Source: Rossellomorea aquimaris
GTDB lineage: Bacteria > Bacillota > Bacilli > Bacillales > Bacillaceae_B
Length of the DNA: 64,000 nt
Direction: 5' to 3'
Assembly: GCF_000935355.1 (NCBI RefSeq)
Contig: NZ_JXZC01000004.1
Coordinates: 124,001-188,000, forward strand
Below are positions 8,467-17,296 of this stretch, piece after piece. A model generated the notes under the pieces. That model was not told the DNA's origin and did not search any database. It was given only the letters and a program-made list of their open reading frames with translations. Each line of letters opens with the position of its first letter. Positions within the stretch are counted from its first letter, which is position 1. Made by a program: the position numbers and the translations under genes.

Positions 8467-9531
8467 ATGAACGAGGAATTTCAATTGGTCCAGGTGATGG
8501 ATCAAAAAGGACAATTGGTTCAAGACGGGTATGAAAAGGACATTTCAGAAGACTTGGTCCGTACATTTTATCGGCATTTAATCAGGATCCGTACCTTTGA
8601 TAAGAAAGCGGTGAGCCTGCAGCGACAAGGCCGGATCGGGACCTATGCTCCTTATGAAGGACAGGAGGCATCCCAGGTGGGGAGCGCACTTGCCCTAAAG
8701 GATAAAGACTGGTTATTCCCGTCCTATCGCGATCATGGCGCAACCATGACATTCGGACATTCCCTGCTTCATATTCTCCTATTCTGGAAAGGTCGGAATG
8801 AAGGGTGTGTGCCACCGGAAGGAAAGAATATTTTCACTCCCGGTATTCCGATAGCGACTCAGCTTCCACATGCGGTGGGTGCGGCTTTCGCCGAGAAGAG
8901 AAAAGGAACACGGAATGCAGCGATTGTATATTTTGGTGATGGTGCCACTTCAGAGGGTGACTTTCATGAAGGATTGAACCTGGCAAGCGTCTGGGAGGCC
9001 CCGGTTGTATTTTTTAATCAAAATAATCACTACGCCATCTCTGTTCCCATGCACAAGCAAATGAAAACGAAAACCATTGCCCAGAAGGCAATCGCGTATG
9101 ACATTCCAAGCGTACGCATCGACGGCAATGATATTTTTGCTGTTTATTTTGAAACGTTGAAAGCATTGGAGCGAGCAAGGAACGGGGACGGACCTACCTT
9201 GATCGAGTCCGTGACCTGGAGATATGGTGCCCACACGACCGCCGATGATCCGACCAAGTACCGTGATCAGCAGGAAAGTGAGATCCGTCGCAAGGAGAAC
9301 GATCCTGTCGAACGCTTAACGAGATTCATGAAACAAAGAGGCTGGTTCGATGAGGAGTGGATGACTTCCGTTCAAAAGGAATGTGCGAAGGAAGTGGACC
9401 TTGCTGTCGAGGAGTTGGAAGCCTACCCGGCCGCAGATCCGAGTCTGATCTTCGATTATGTGTTTGCCACTCCGACGTGGACAATCCAGGAACAAAAAGA
9501 AAAGCTCCTTGAGCTATGGAGAGGTGAGTAG
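8467..9531 (+). CDS. 2-oxoacid dehydrogenase E1 alpha subunit
   Basis: A 354-aa thiamine-diphosphate subunit that decarboxylates a 2-oxoacid together with E1 beta. The TPP motif runs from GDGATSEGDFHEGLN to NQNNHYAIS; the phosphorylation-loop equivalent is YRYGAHTTADDPTKYR-like (WRYGAHTTADDPTKYR). The start at 8467 has AGAGGTGATGAA just upstream; an earlier in-frame ATG (8329) lies within the PheDH gene and has no ribosome site. Sequence similarity leans to PdhA/BkdAA-type alpha chains. Coupling to PheDH suggests phenylpyruvate or other aryl/branched oxoacids as substrate, which is inference. It contains GGGACGGACCT at 9184-9194, a near-match to the local repeat core. Confidence 0.9.
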   Translation: MNEEFQLVQVMDQKGQLVQDGYEKDISEDLVRTFYRHLIRIRTFDKKAVSLQRQGRIGTYAPYEGQEASQVGSALALKDKDWLFPSYRDHGATMTFGHSLLHILLFWKGRNEGCVPPEGKNIFTPGIPIATQLPHAVGAAFAEKRKGTRNAAIVYFGDGATSEGDFHEGLNLASVWEAPVVFFNQNNHYAISVPMHKQMKTKTIAQKAIAYDIPSVRIDGNDIFAVYFETLKALERARNGDGPTLIESVTWRYGAHTTADDPTKYRDQQESEIRRKENDPVERLTRFMKQRGWFDEEWMTSVQKECAKEVDLAVEELEAYPAADPSLIFDYVFATPTWTIQEQKEKLLELWRGE

Positions 9532-9532
9532 A

Positions 9533-10528
9533 ATGAGCACCTTAACAAAAATGAAGACATTGACGATGGTTCAAGCCATCACGGACGCCATGAGGGTGAT
9601 GCTTGAAGAAAACGAGGATGTCCTGTTAATGGGCGAAGACATCGGAACGAATGGTGGGGTATTTCGGGCAACGGACGGTCTTCAACAGGAATTTGGGGAA
9701 GACAGGGTTCTCGATACACCATTAAGTGAAGCAGGCTTTATTGGAGCGGCTATTGGAATGGGGTTAAACGGTTTTCGTCCTGTAGCTGAGGTCCAATTTT
9801 TAGGATTCATCTATCCAGCATACGAACAGATCATGACCCATGCTTCCCGCTTGCGTTCCCGTACTCTTGGTCATTTTACCTGCCCGTTGGTGATACGTGC
9901 TCCTTATGGGGCTGGAGTCAGAGCACCTGAAATTCACTCCGATAGTACAGAAGCGCTTTTTACACATATGCCGGGAATAAAAGTTGTTTGTCCAGCAACA
10001 CCGTATGATGCGAAGGGACTGTTGATTGCTGCCATTGAAGATCCGGATCCCATTCTTTTCTTGGAGCCTATGAGATGCTATCGATCTTCCCGTGAAGAAG
10101 TGCCGGAGGAAAAGTATACGGTGGAAATCGGGAAAGGAAAAGTAGTCAAAGAGGGTGAAGATGTCACGATCATCGCTTGGGGAGCCATGGTGAAGGTTGC
10201 CGAGGATGCTGCTAAGGAAGCGGCAGGTAAAGACATTTCCTGCGAAGTCCTTGATTTAAGGACACTCTATCCCCTGGATAAGGACCTCATTTCAAGTTCT
10301 GTCCAGAAAACGGGAAGAACCGTGATTGTACATGAAGCCCATGCCACTGGTGGAGTCGGAAATGATGTGCTGGCGATTATCAATGATACATCCTTTTTAT
10401 ATCAAAAGGCTCCGACTGAACGGGTGACTGGATTCGATACCCCTGTTCCTTATTTCGGATTTGAAGATTTCTATCTGCCTGACAGCAAACGTGTAGTAGC
10501 GGCAGTGGAAAAAGTAGCACGCTATTAG
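9533..10528 (+). CDS. 2-oxoacid dehydrogenase E1 beta subunit
   Basis: A 331-aa transketolase-like beta chain. Marks are the N-terminal MVQAITDAMRVMLEENEDV, LLMGEDIG and LNGFRPVAEVQFLGFIYPA, plus the C-terminal transketolase domain (about residues 200-325) with VIVHEAHATGGVG. The start ATG 9533 follows the alpha-subunit stop by one base, with GAGGTGAG overlapping the end of the alpha gene. With E1 alpha it forms the heterotetrameric decarboxylase. An upstream in-frame start at 9458 lies inside the alpha gene and is rejected. Pyruvate, branched-chain and aryl oxoacid complexes share this subunit type. Confidence 0.9.
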   Translation: MSTLTKMKTLTMVQAITDAMRVMLEENEDVLLMGEDIGTNGGVFRATDGLQQEFGEDRVLDTPLSEAGFIGAAIGMGLNGFRPVAEVQFLGFIYPAYEQIMTHASRLRSRTLGHFTCPLVIRAPYGAGVRAPEIHSDSTEALFTHMPGIKVVCPATPYDAKGLLIAAIEDPDPILFLEPMRCYRSSREEVPEEKYTVEIGKGKVVKEGEDVTIIAWGAMVKVAEDAAKEAAGKDISCEVLDLRTLYPLDKDLISSSVQKTGRTVIVHEAHATGGVGNDVLAIINDTSFLYQKAPTERVTGFDTPVPYFGFEDFYLPDSKRVVAAVEKVARY

Positions 10529-10543
10529 ATAAGGAGGGAGTCC

Positions 10544-11728
10544 ATGGAAGTTAAGCTTCATGATATTGGGGAAGGCATGACCGAAGCCAATATCAATCAC
10601 TTTCTTGTAAAAGTGGGAGATGTCGTAAAAGCCGATCAACCATTAGTAGAGGTTCAAACAGATAAAATGACTGCGGAAATTCCGGCACCTTTTTCAGGTG
10701 TGATCAAGGAGTTTACGGTAAGTGAAGGGGAAACGATTCCAGTGGGATCCACGGTTCTGTTGATGGATCAAGAACACGTGAAGCAGTCCTTAGGCAAGCG
10801 TTCCATTTCACAAACAACGCAAGTGATGAAGAAAAGAAGGATCCTTGCATCCCCGTATACGAGGAAAATAGCAAGGGAGAATGGTATCAACCTAGAAGAA
10901 GTGGTTGGTTCCGGAGCGGGAGGAAGAATCCTTGATGAAGATATTTTCCTCTATATGAAAGGAGAAAGTCAGACATCTCCACAGCCGGTTGAAGAATCTA
11001 AAACCGTTACTCCTGTAGCATCAAAAGAACCCGACACGATGACGATTCCATTCCGGGGAAGACGCAAACAAATTGCATCTAAAATGTCACAGTCACTCAG
11101 AACGATCCCGCACTGTACCCATTTTGAAGAAATCGATGTTACGAACCTGCTATCCTGGAAAGATAACATGAAAGCGGGGCGCGGGTCCATTTCTATGGGA
11201 GCTTATTTTATCAAAGCCATTTCTATCTGTTTAAAAGAGTTCCCGATCTTCAACGCCCGCCTCAATGAACAGGAGGAATGTGTCGAGATCCAGTCCCATC
11301 ACAATATTGGAATCGCTGTAGATACGGACGAAGGGCTGATCGTTCCTGTCATTAAACAGGTCGAGCTGAAAACAATGAGGGACATCCATAGGGAAATGAA
11401 GGAACTGACCGTTAACGCACAGGAAGGCAAGTTAACGATGAAAGATATCAAAGGCGGAACCTTCACGATCAGTAACGTAGGACCCCTGAACGGGTCGATC
11501 GGAGCCACTCCGATCATTAACGAACCGGAAGTTGCCCTCCTTGCTTTCCATAAAACGAAGAAGCGTCCGATGGTGAATGATAAAGATGAAATTGTCGTCC
11601 GTTCAATGATGAATGTGTCTATGTCATTTGATCATAGAGTGGTAGATGGCGGAACGGCCGTTAAGTTTACGAATCGATTACGGGATTTGATTGAACAGCC
11701 CGAGTCCATGCTTTTGGAGTTGATGTAA
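10544..11728 (+). CDS. Dihydrolipoamide acyltransferase E2
   Basis: A 394-aa E2 core. An N-terminal lipoyl domain (about 1-78) carries the lipoylated lysine in VQTDKMTAEIPAP near residue 43; the peripheral subunit-binding domain is at about 103-140 (LASPYTRKIARENGI, GRILDEDI); the catalytic domain is at about 165-394, with HRVVDGG holding the active-site histidine and aspartate. It passes the acyl group from lipoyl to CoA. One lipoyl domain is usual for branched-chain type E2. It has an AAGGAGGGAG site 15 nt after E1 beta, and the E3 gene starts directly after its stop codon. Confidence 0.92.
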   Translation: MEVKLHDIGEGMTEANINHFLVKVGDVVKADQPLVEVQTDKMTAEIPAPFSGVIKEFTVSEGETIPVGSTVLLMDQEHVKQSLGKRSISQTTQVMKKRRILASPYTRKIARENGINLEEVVGSGAGGRILDEDIFLYMKGESQTSPQPVEESKTVTPVASKEPDTMTIPFRGRRKQIASKMSQSLRTIPHCTHFEEIDVTNLLSWKDNMKAGRGSISMGAYFIKAISICLKEFPIFNARLNEQEECVEIQSHHNIGIAVDTDEGLIVPVIKQVELKTMRDIHREMKELTVNAQEGKLTMKDIKGGTFTISNVGPLNGSIGATPIINEPEVALLAFHKTKKRPMVNDKDEIVVRSMMNVSMSFDHRVVDGGTAVKFTNRLRDLIEQPESMLLELM

Positions 11729-13156
11729 ATGGTAGTGGGAGAGATCACGGAAGATAAAGAGATTGTCGTCATCGGGGGAGGTCCGGGCGGCTATCATGCA
11801 GCCATCCGGGCTGCGGGTTTAGGACTGAAAGTGACCCTGATCGAAAGAGAAGAGCTGGGAGGGACCTGCTTGAATAAAGGGTGCATCCCATCAAAAGTCT
11901 TTACCCATTTTGCCCAAGAATTTAAAAAGACGAAGCACCTGAAGGAGATGGGGATGGAGTTTGGGGAAGTAGAAGCAAACCTCTCTTCTCTTCAACACTA
12001 TAAAAATAAAAAGATCACCCAGCTTCGTACAGGGATAGAATCCCTGTGCAGAGCGAATAAGGTTGAAATCGTCAAGGGTTCTGCATCCTTCCTGTCAGAA
12101 TCCCGTATTGGAGTTGAAAACGGCCATGAGTTTTCCCTTTTCAATTTCAAGCAAGCCATTGTCGCGACCGGTGGTGAATTTCATTACCCGGAAGGAATAG
12201 AATTTGATTCGATTCATGTACTAAAGGAGAGAGAAATCTTTCAGCTGGAGGAAATACCAGAGGAACTCATTGTATATGGGACCGATTATATTTCCCTAGA
12301 GATCGCGTCTGTTTTCTCTATATTGGGAAGTCATGTCACCCTTATTTTGAACGGGGAAATTCCATTTGACTCTGCCATATCCAAAGAGCTGTTCAGACAG
12401 TTAAAAAAGCAGAAGGTCAATGTAATCAAGAATTCTCCGCTGCAAGCTGCCAGTCAAGCTGAAGCAAAAGTCACAGTGAACCTTGACAGGGGGAACGGAG
12501 AAGTCGTTTCAATCGAAGGCTCACATTTTGTCGCAAGCGGAAAAGTTAAGCCGAACCTATCAGACCTCGGCCTTGACCGTCTCCGTGTTGAATTAACCGA
12601 TGAGGATTATATCCGGACAGATCGGGAGGGACGGACCTCCATACCGAATATTTGGGCGATCGGCGATGTCACGGAAGGTCCGTCCCTCGCAGTCAAGGCG
12701 ATCAAACAGGGGAAGGCGGCAGCCGAGGCAATGGCTGGGCTTCAAGTGGAAGTAGATCTTCAGTTTGTGCCGACGGTGGTGCAGATGAGTCCTCCTATTG
12801 CATGCGCAGGAATGACGGAGGAAGAAGCCGGACGGGCAGGTTATTCGGTTAAAGTAAGTGAAAACCCTCTCAGAGGAAACGGGTACGCTCAGCTGACAGA
12901 GGAGAAGGATGGATTCGTGAAAGTCGTGTCAGACAGTGAAACGGATTTGATCCTGGGTATTCATATAATGGGGATGGGAGCAGCCGAGTTGATCACCTCA
13001 GGGGTACTTGGTCTTGAAATGGCAGCGAGAGATGAGGACTTTCGTTTTCCACTTTACCCCCACCCAAACATGAATGAAAGTCTTCTGGAAGCGGTCGAAG
13101 GATTAAAGGGGGACGCCGTGCATATGCCTCCCAGAAAAAAAGAGCCCGCGAGATAA
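11729..13156 (+). CDS. Dihydrolipoyl dehydrogenase E3
   Basis: A 475-aa FAD disulfide oxidoreductase that reoxidises dihydrolipoamide with NAD. Marks are the FAD motif GGGPGGYHAAIRAAGLG, the redox disulfide GGTCLNKGCIPSK, the second FAD motif IWAIGDVTEGPSLAVKA, and the C-terminal HPNMNE-type active-site histidine. ATG 11729 directly follows the E2 stop codon. The stretch coding for the conserved FAD motif is flanked by inverted copies of GAGGGACGGACCT at 12626-12638 and 12676-12688, which is odd. Residues around 185-215 (YGTDYISLEIASVFS) lack the exact GxGxxG NAD signature, so cofactor binding may be atypical. Confidence 0.9.
   Translation: MVVGEITEDKEIVVIGGGPGGYHAAIRAAGLGLKVTLIEREELGGTCLNKGCIPSKVFTHFAQEFKKTKHLKEMGMEFGEVEANLSSLQHYKNKKITQLRTGIESLCRANKVEIVKGSASFLSESRIGVENGHEFSLFNFKQAIVATGGEFHYPEGIEFDSIHVLKEREIFQLEEIPEELIVYGTDYISLEIASVFSILGSHVTLILNGEIPFDSAISKELFRQLKKQKVNVIKNSPLQAASQAEAKVTVNLDRGNGEVVSIEGSHFVASGKVKPNLSDLGLDRLRVELTDEDYIRTDREGRTSIPNIWAIGDVTEGPSLAVKAIKQGKAAAEAMAGLQVEVDLQFVPTVVQMSPPIACAGMTEEEAGRAGYSVKVSENPLRGNGYAQLTEEKDGFVKVVSDSETDLILGIHIMGMGAAELITSGVLGLEMAARDEDFRFPLYPHPNMNESLLEAVEGLKGDAVHMPPRKKEPAR
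12626..12688. repeat. GAGGGACGGACCT inverted pair inside the E3 gene
   Basis: A perfect 13-bp inverted repeat with a 37-nt loop lies in frame in the coding region; it spans the codons for EGRTSIPN to EGPSL. Confidence 0.9.
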
Positions 13157-13230
13157 AAAGCGGTCGTGACTTCATCGCAGAGAAGCGTTTAAGCTTTACT
13201 AGCCGCTCTTGAGAAGTTCTATAAAACTAT

Positions 13231-13258
13231 TTAATATAATATTCAGAATATACTAACG
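13231..13258 (+). promoter_or_regulatory. AT-rich motif upstream of hpd
   Basis: TTAATATAATATT (13231-13243) and its tail CAGAATATACTAACG match 6681-6708. It contains a possible -10 (TATAAT 13235-13240) with TTGAGA at 13209-13214, but the 20-nt spacing is poor. Confidence 0.4.
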
Positions 13259-13276
13259 TTCAATGGAGGGATTGAG

Positions 13277-14392
13277 ATGCAAGAGAATGTAGCAAAAAAG
13301 CAGGTTAAAGTAGAAGAAGTCTTCCCTGTAAGAGATGTTGATTATTTAGAGTATTATACGGGGAATGCAAAGCAGGCCGCCCATTTCTTCTGTACAGCAT
13401 TCGGATTTAAGACCGTTGCCTATTCAGGACTGGAAACAGGAAATCGCGACACAGTATCCTATGTACTGCAACAAAATAAAGTACGATTGGTTATTACAGG
13501 AAGCCTGCACGAAGGAAGCCGTGTGTCCCAATTCGTGAAACATCATGGAGACGGCATTAAAGATATCGCCCTTGTGGTGGATGATGTTGAAAAGGCTTAC
13601 ACTGGAGCGGTGTCCCGCGGTGCGATTGAAATCATGTCACCTTCGACGCTCGAAGATGATAACGGAAAACTAAAAAAAGCCATCATTGGTACATACGGGG
13701 ATACAATCCATACCCTTGTGGAGCGTAAAGATTATAAGGGAATCTTCATGCCAGGCTTTGAAAAGTATGATTCCGCTCTTAAAAATGAAGATGCCGGTAT
13801 CATCGCTGTCGACCATGTAGTAGGAAACGTGGAGCGCATGGAAGAGTGGGTGGAATATTACGAAAAAGTGATGGGCTTCAAGGAAATGCGCCATTTCACA
13901 AATGAAGACATTACAACGGAATACTCCGCCCTTATGTCCAAGGTCATGCATAACGGCGGTCGCATCAAATTCCCGATCAATGAGCCGGCCGAGGGAAAAC
14001 GTAAATCACAAATCCAGGAATACCTTGAGTTCTACGGTGGTCCAGGAGTTCAGCACATTGCCATCTTAACTGAAGACATCGTGAAAACAGTCGGTATTTT
14101 AAAAGAAAACGGGGTAGAATTCCTTAACACGCCGGATTCCTATTACGACATGCTTTCAGAGCGTGTAGGAGAAATCGACGAAGAGATTTCTAAAATCAAA
14201 GAGTTGAATATTTTAGTAGACCGTGATGACGAAGGCTACCTGCTTCAAATTTTCACAAAGCCAATCGTTGATCGTCCGACCCTATTCATTGAAGTGATTC
14301 AACGAAAGGGTGCAAGAGGATTCGGAGAAGGAAACTTCAAAGCATTATTCGAATCCATCGAGCGGGAGCAGGAACGCAGAGGAAACCTATAA
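13277..14392 (+). CDS. hpd: 4-hydroxyphenylpyruvate dioxygenase
   Basis: A 371-aa non-heme iron enzyme that converts 4-hydroxyphenylpyruvate to homogentisate. Two vicinal-oxygen-chelate domains are visible: DVDYLEYYTGNAKQAAHFF at the N-terminus and VDHVVGNVERMEEWVEYYE in the middle. The expected iron ligands are the His in VDHVVGNV (about 176), the His in GVQHIAILTEDI (about 258) and the Glu in LFIEVIQRKG (about 338). The C-terminal helix region GFGEGNFKALFESIE is typical. GGAGGGATTGAG precedes ATG 13277. It begins the homogentisate operon. Phenylpyruvate is a weaker known substrate of the family. Confidence 0.95.
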   Translation: MQENVAKKQVKVEEVFPVRDVDYLEYYTGNAKQAAHFFCTAFGFKTVAYSGLETGNRDTVSYVLQQNKVRLVITGSLHEGSRVSQFVKHHGDGIKDIALVVDDVEKAYTGAVSRGAIEIMSPSTLEDDNGKLKKAIIGTYGDTIHTLVERKDYKGIFMPGFEKYDSALKNEDAGIIAVDHVVGNVERMEEWVEYYEKVMGFKEMRHFTNEDITTEYSALMSKVMHNGGRIKFPINEPAEGKRKSQIQEYLEFYGGPGVQHIAILTEDIVKTVGILKENGVEFLNTPDSYYDMLSERVGEIDEEISKIKELNILVDRDDEGYLLQIFTKPIVDRPTLFIEVIQRKGARGFGEGNFKALFESIEREQERRGNL

Positions 14393-14584
14393 AAATAAAA
14401 AATAGATAGATAGATAGAACATATATAACGGGGGTCAAAGGACCGGTCAGGGGGTTAACTCATGAAGAGATTAGCTGCTTCTACTTATAATATTGTACGC
14501 ACTGCGGGTACTATATTTGAACGAGAAGATAAGCTAACACGTGAGTCAACCCCCTTCATCCATGAGAAAGGCGGGGATTCATGT

Positions 14585-15694
14585 ATGACACTAAAGTTCA
14601 AAACAAGAGAAGCGGTCACACATATCGCTCCATATGTGCTGGGGAAAACGCTCTCAGACTTACAGAAAGAGCATGGTCTGAGCTCTATCAGAAAGCTATC
14701 AGAAAATGAAAACATATATGGCTGCTCTCCAAAAGTGAAGCAGTGGTTTAAAGAAAACGGAAGCGACTTGTTTTTGTATCCGGACGGAGCTGCCGTCGAC
14801 CTTAGTCATAAGGTAGCGACATTTTTAGGCGTGCCTAAGGAACAGCTCGTGTTTGGGAATGGCTCGGATGAAGTGATCCGATTATTGACGAGAGCCTATT
14901 TGAGCAGCGGGGATGAAGCCATCATGGCCGACGTTACATTTCCCAGGTATCAAACCAATGTGTCCTTAGAAGGGGGTACCCCGGTTATCGTTCCTTTAGT
15001 CAACGGTACCCATGACCTGCAAGCGATGCACGACCAGATCACTCCGAACACCAAGCTGATCTTTGTGTGTAATCCTAATAATCCAACCGGAACCATCGTC
15101 GGTAAAAACGAACTACTGCAGTTTATCGAGAGCGTGCCGTCACACATCCTGGTAGTAGTGGATGAAGCGTATATGGAATACGTCACAACCGATGATTATT
15201 TAGAAACCCTGCCGCTGCTGTCGGCATTCGAAAATCTGATTGTTCTCAGAACTTTTTCCAAGATATATGGCCTTGCGGGTTTAAGAGTCGGCTTCGGGGT
15301 CATGAACGAAGAAGTTGCCGAACAGCTCCGAAAAGTGAAAGATGTTTTCAATGTTAATACGGTTGCTCAGAAGTCAGCGATCATCGCACTTGAGGATCAG
15401 GCATTTATAAGAGAGTGCACCCATAAGAACGAGCGGGGTCGCCTCTTTTTAGAAGGGGAGTTTGACCGTCTGGGTGTATCCTATTTCCCCTCTCAATCGA
15501 ACTTTATCATGGTGGATACCGGATTGAATGGTGACACGGTCTCCTATGAGCTTGTAAAAAGGGGACTGGTTGTCCGTTCAGGAACTCTTCTTGGGTACCC
15601 CACGACCGTACGGGTCACGATTGGAACAGAAGGGGATAACAAGAGGTTCATACAGGCATTGGAAGATATATTACAAAGTGAAGGGGTGAAATAA
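14585..15694 (+). CDS. Aminotransferase, HisC-like (probably aromatic amino acid aminotransferase)
   Basis: A 369-aa class I/II PLP enzyme. The PLP lysine is in RTFSKIYGLAGLRVG (about residue 225); CNPNNPTGT and DEAYMEY are the other cofactor motifs. The family is histidinol-phosphate aminotransferase, but its place in a tyrosine-degradation operon points to transamination of tyrosine/phenylalanine to the arylpyruvates used by HPD. The start is set at 14585, where the family-like N-terminus MTLKFKTREAV begins, with AGGCGGGG upstream. An in-frame ATG at 14462 with a weaker G-rich site would add 41 non-conserved residues. Confidence 0.85.
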   Translation: MTLKFKTREAVTHIAPYVLGKTLSDLQKEHGLSSIRKLSENENIYGCSPKVKQWFKENGSDLFLYPDGAAVDLSHKVATFLGVPKEQLVFGNGSDEVIRLLTRAYLSSGDEAIMADVTFPRYQTNVSLEGGTPVIVPLVNGTHDLQAMHDQITPNTKLIFVCNPNNPTGTIVGKNELLQFIESVPSHILVVVDEAYMEYVTTDDYLETLPLLSAFENLIVLRTFSKIYGLAGLRVGFGVMNEEVAEQLRKVKDVFNVNTVAQKSAIIALEDQAFIRECTHKNERGRLFLEGEFDRLGVSYFPSQSNFIMVDTGLNGDTVSYELVKRGLVVRSGTLLGYPTTVRVTIGTEGDNKRFIQALEDILQSEGVK

Positions 15695-16306
15695 ATGGAT
15701 ATCAAACCTCGTACCCTTCAGTGGCAGGACGCTTATAAATTAATGGTTGGTTCGATTTTACCTCGTCCGATTGCATTCGTTTCATCTCTTGATGAAGGAG
15801 GGAATGCGAATCTTGCACCATACAGCTTTTTTACGGCCATTTGTGCCGACCCGATGCTCGTTTGCTTCTCTCCCATGAGAAAGGGAAAGGATGGCAGCAA
15901 AAAGGATACCCTTACAAATATCGAGAACACGAAGGAATTCGTCATCAATATCGTGAGTGAAGAGTTCGTGGACAAAATGAATAATTGTGCCATTGAATAT
16001 GAATCGGGCGTTGATGAATTCGAACAGGTCGGTCTGACGAAGAAAGAGTCCATCACGGTAAAGCCTCCAGGAGTATTTGAAAGCAAGGTTCAATTGGAAT
16101 GCGTTCTTCATGAGGTTCTTCACTTCGGCGATCATCCCGGTGCAGGGAGTCTCGTGATCGGAAAGGTAGAATGTGTAAGAATCGATGACGAACTCTATTA
16201 CGACGGCAAAATAGATTCAGAGAAATTAAAGCCGGTAGGTAGACTGGCTGGACAAATGTATACCAAACCATTATCCGATTCATTTGAATTGATTCGAAAA
16301 AGGTGA
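15695..16306 (+). CDS. Flavin reductase-like FMN-binding protein
   Basis: A 203-aa split-barrel flavoprotein of the flavin reductase-like family; LVGSILPRPIAFVSSLDEGG-like residues near the N-terminus (MVGSILPRPIAFVSS) and NLAPYSFFTAICADPMLV are typical. ATG 15695 immediately follows the aminotransferase stop. Relatives reduce FMN with NAD(P)H for a partner monooxygenase or bind FMN with other roles. No partner oxygenase of that type is in this operon, so its job in tyrosine catabolism is unclear. Confidence 0.82.
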   Translation: MDIKPRTLQWQDAYKLMVGSILPRPIAFVSSLDEGGNANLAPYSFFTAICADPMLVCFSPMRKGKDGSKKDTLTNIENTKEFVINIVSEEFVDKMNNCAIEYESGVDEFEQVGLTKKESITVKPPGVFESKVQLECVLHEVLHFGDHPGAGSLVIGKVECVRIDDELYYDGKIDSEKLKPVGRLAGQMYTKPLSDSFELIRKR

Positions 16307-16312
16307 TGACAA

Positions 16313-17296
16313 GTGAAGCTTGTTAGCTTTGTAAAAGAAGGAGAATTAAGAGCAGGTATCGTTCAAGGTGAACTTGCAGCGGACCTGCATGCCATTAGCC
16401 AAGGAACTCTCCCTAAGGATATATTGTCCATTATCGATCTTGGGGAAGAAGGATTGAAAAAGATAAAAGAGATCGGACCCTTTTCTGCTGGAGATAAGGG
16501 AGTGTATCATTTGCGTGATATCACGCTAAAGGCGCCGATTCCGAGGCCTGTCAGCATACGGGATTTCTATGCTTTTGAAGAGCATGTGAAAACGGCACGG
16601 AAGCGGAGGGGACTTGAAGTGGTCCCGGAATGGTATGACGTCCCTGTATTTTATTTCACCAATCATTTAGCAGTGAAGGGTCCGAACGAGCACATTGAAA
16701 AGCCTGTTGACTGTGAGTGGCTGGATTATGAACTGGAAATCGCCTGCGTCATTGGAAAAGAAGGCAGAAACATTTCAAAGGAAACAGCAGAAGATCATAT
16801 TTACGGTTATTTTATCATGAACGACTGGAGTGCAAGGGACATTCAGAAACATGAAATGAAAGTCGGTCTCGGGCCAGCGAAAGGGAAGGATTTTGCCACT
16901 TCATTCGGTCCTTATTTGGTGACGGGGGATGAACTGGAGTCTAATCGGAGAGGAAACCGTTTTGATCTGTCCATGACGGCCAAAGTGAATGGGAAGCTCT
17001 TGTCCCAAGGGAATTATCTCGATATTCATTATACGTTCGCTGATATGATCGAACGTGCCTCAAAAGACGTCACCCTTTATCCGGGAGAGGTCATTGGGTC
17101 AGGAACCGTCGGAACAGGCTGCATATTAGAACTTGGTCCTGAGACACATCCCTGGTTAAAACCAGGGGATGTGGTGGAATTAGAGATTGCCGGTCTGGGA
17201 ATTTTGCGTAATACAGTTGCAAGCAGAAGAGAGGGGGAAGACCATGTATTATCGACAAATGGGGAAAATACCTCACAAACGTCACACCATGTTTAA
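16313..17296 (+). CDS. Fumarylacetoacetate hydrolase family protein
   Basis: A 327-aa FAH-fold enzyme, expected to cleave fumarylacetoacetate to fumarate and acetoacetate (or the maleyl form). Marks are the acidic metal site DYELEIACVIGKEGRNI, GYFIMNDWSARDIQ and KGKDFATSFGPYLV, and the C-terminal GSGTVGTGCILELG. It starts at GTG 16313 with AGGTGATG upstream, 6 nt after the flavin reductase gene. Its last 53 nt overlap the start of the homogentisate dioxygenase gene. No maleylacetoacetate isomerase is visible in the cluster, so this enzyme may act on maleylacetoacetate directly or the isomerase is elsewhere. Confidence 0.88.
   Translation: MKLVSFVKEGELRAGIVQGELAADLHAISQGTLPKDILSIIDLGEEGLKKIKEIGPFSAGDKGVYHLRDITLKAPIPRPVSIRDFYAFEEHVKTARKRRGLEVVPEWYDVPVFYFTNHLAVKGPNEHIEKPVDCEWLDYELEIACVIGKEGRNISKETAEDHIYGYFIMNDWSARDIQKHEMKVGLGPAKGKDFATSFGPYLVTGDELESNRRGNRFDLSMTAKVNGKLLSQGNYLDIHYTFADMIERASKDVTLYPGEVIGSGTVGTGCILELGPETHPWLKPGDVVELEIAGLGILRNTVASRREGEDHVLSTNGENTSQTSHHV

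Noticed and set aside
14400-14418. Short tandem repeat of ATAG (four units)
   Set aside because: It lies between two genes of an operon and is too short to call functional; phase variation is unlikely outside a coding or promoter position.
14462-14584. N-terminal extension of the HisC-like aminotransferase
   Set aside because: A G-rich site precedes ATG 14462, but the added residues do not look like the family; 14585 is preferred. It could be a leader peptide.
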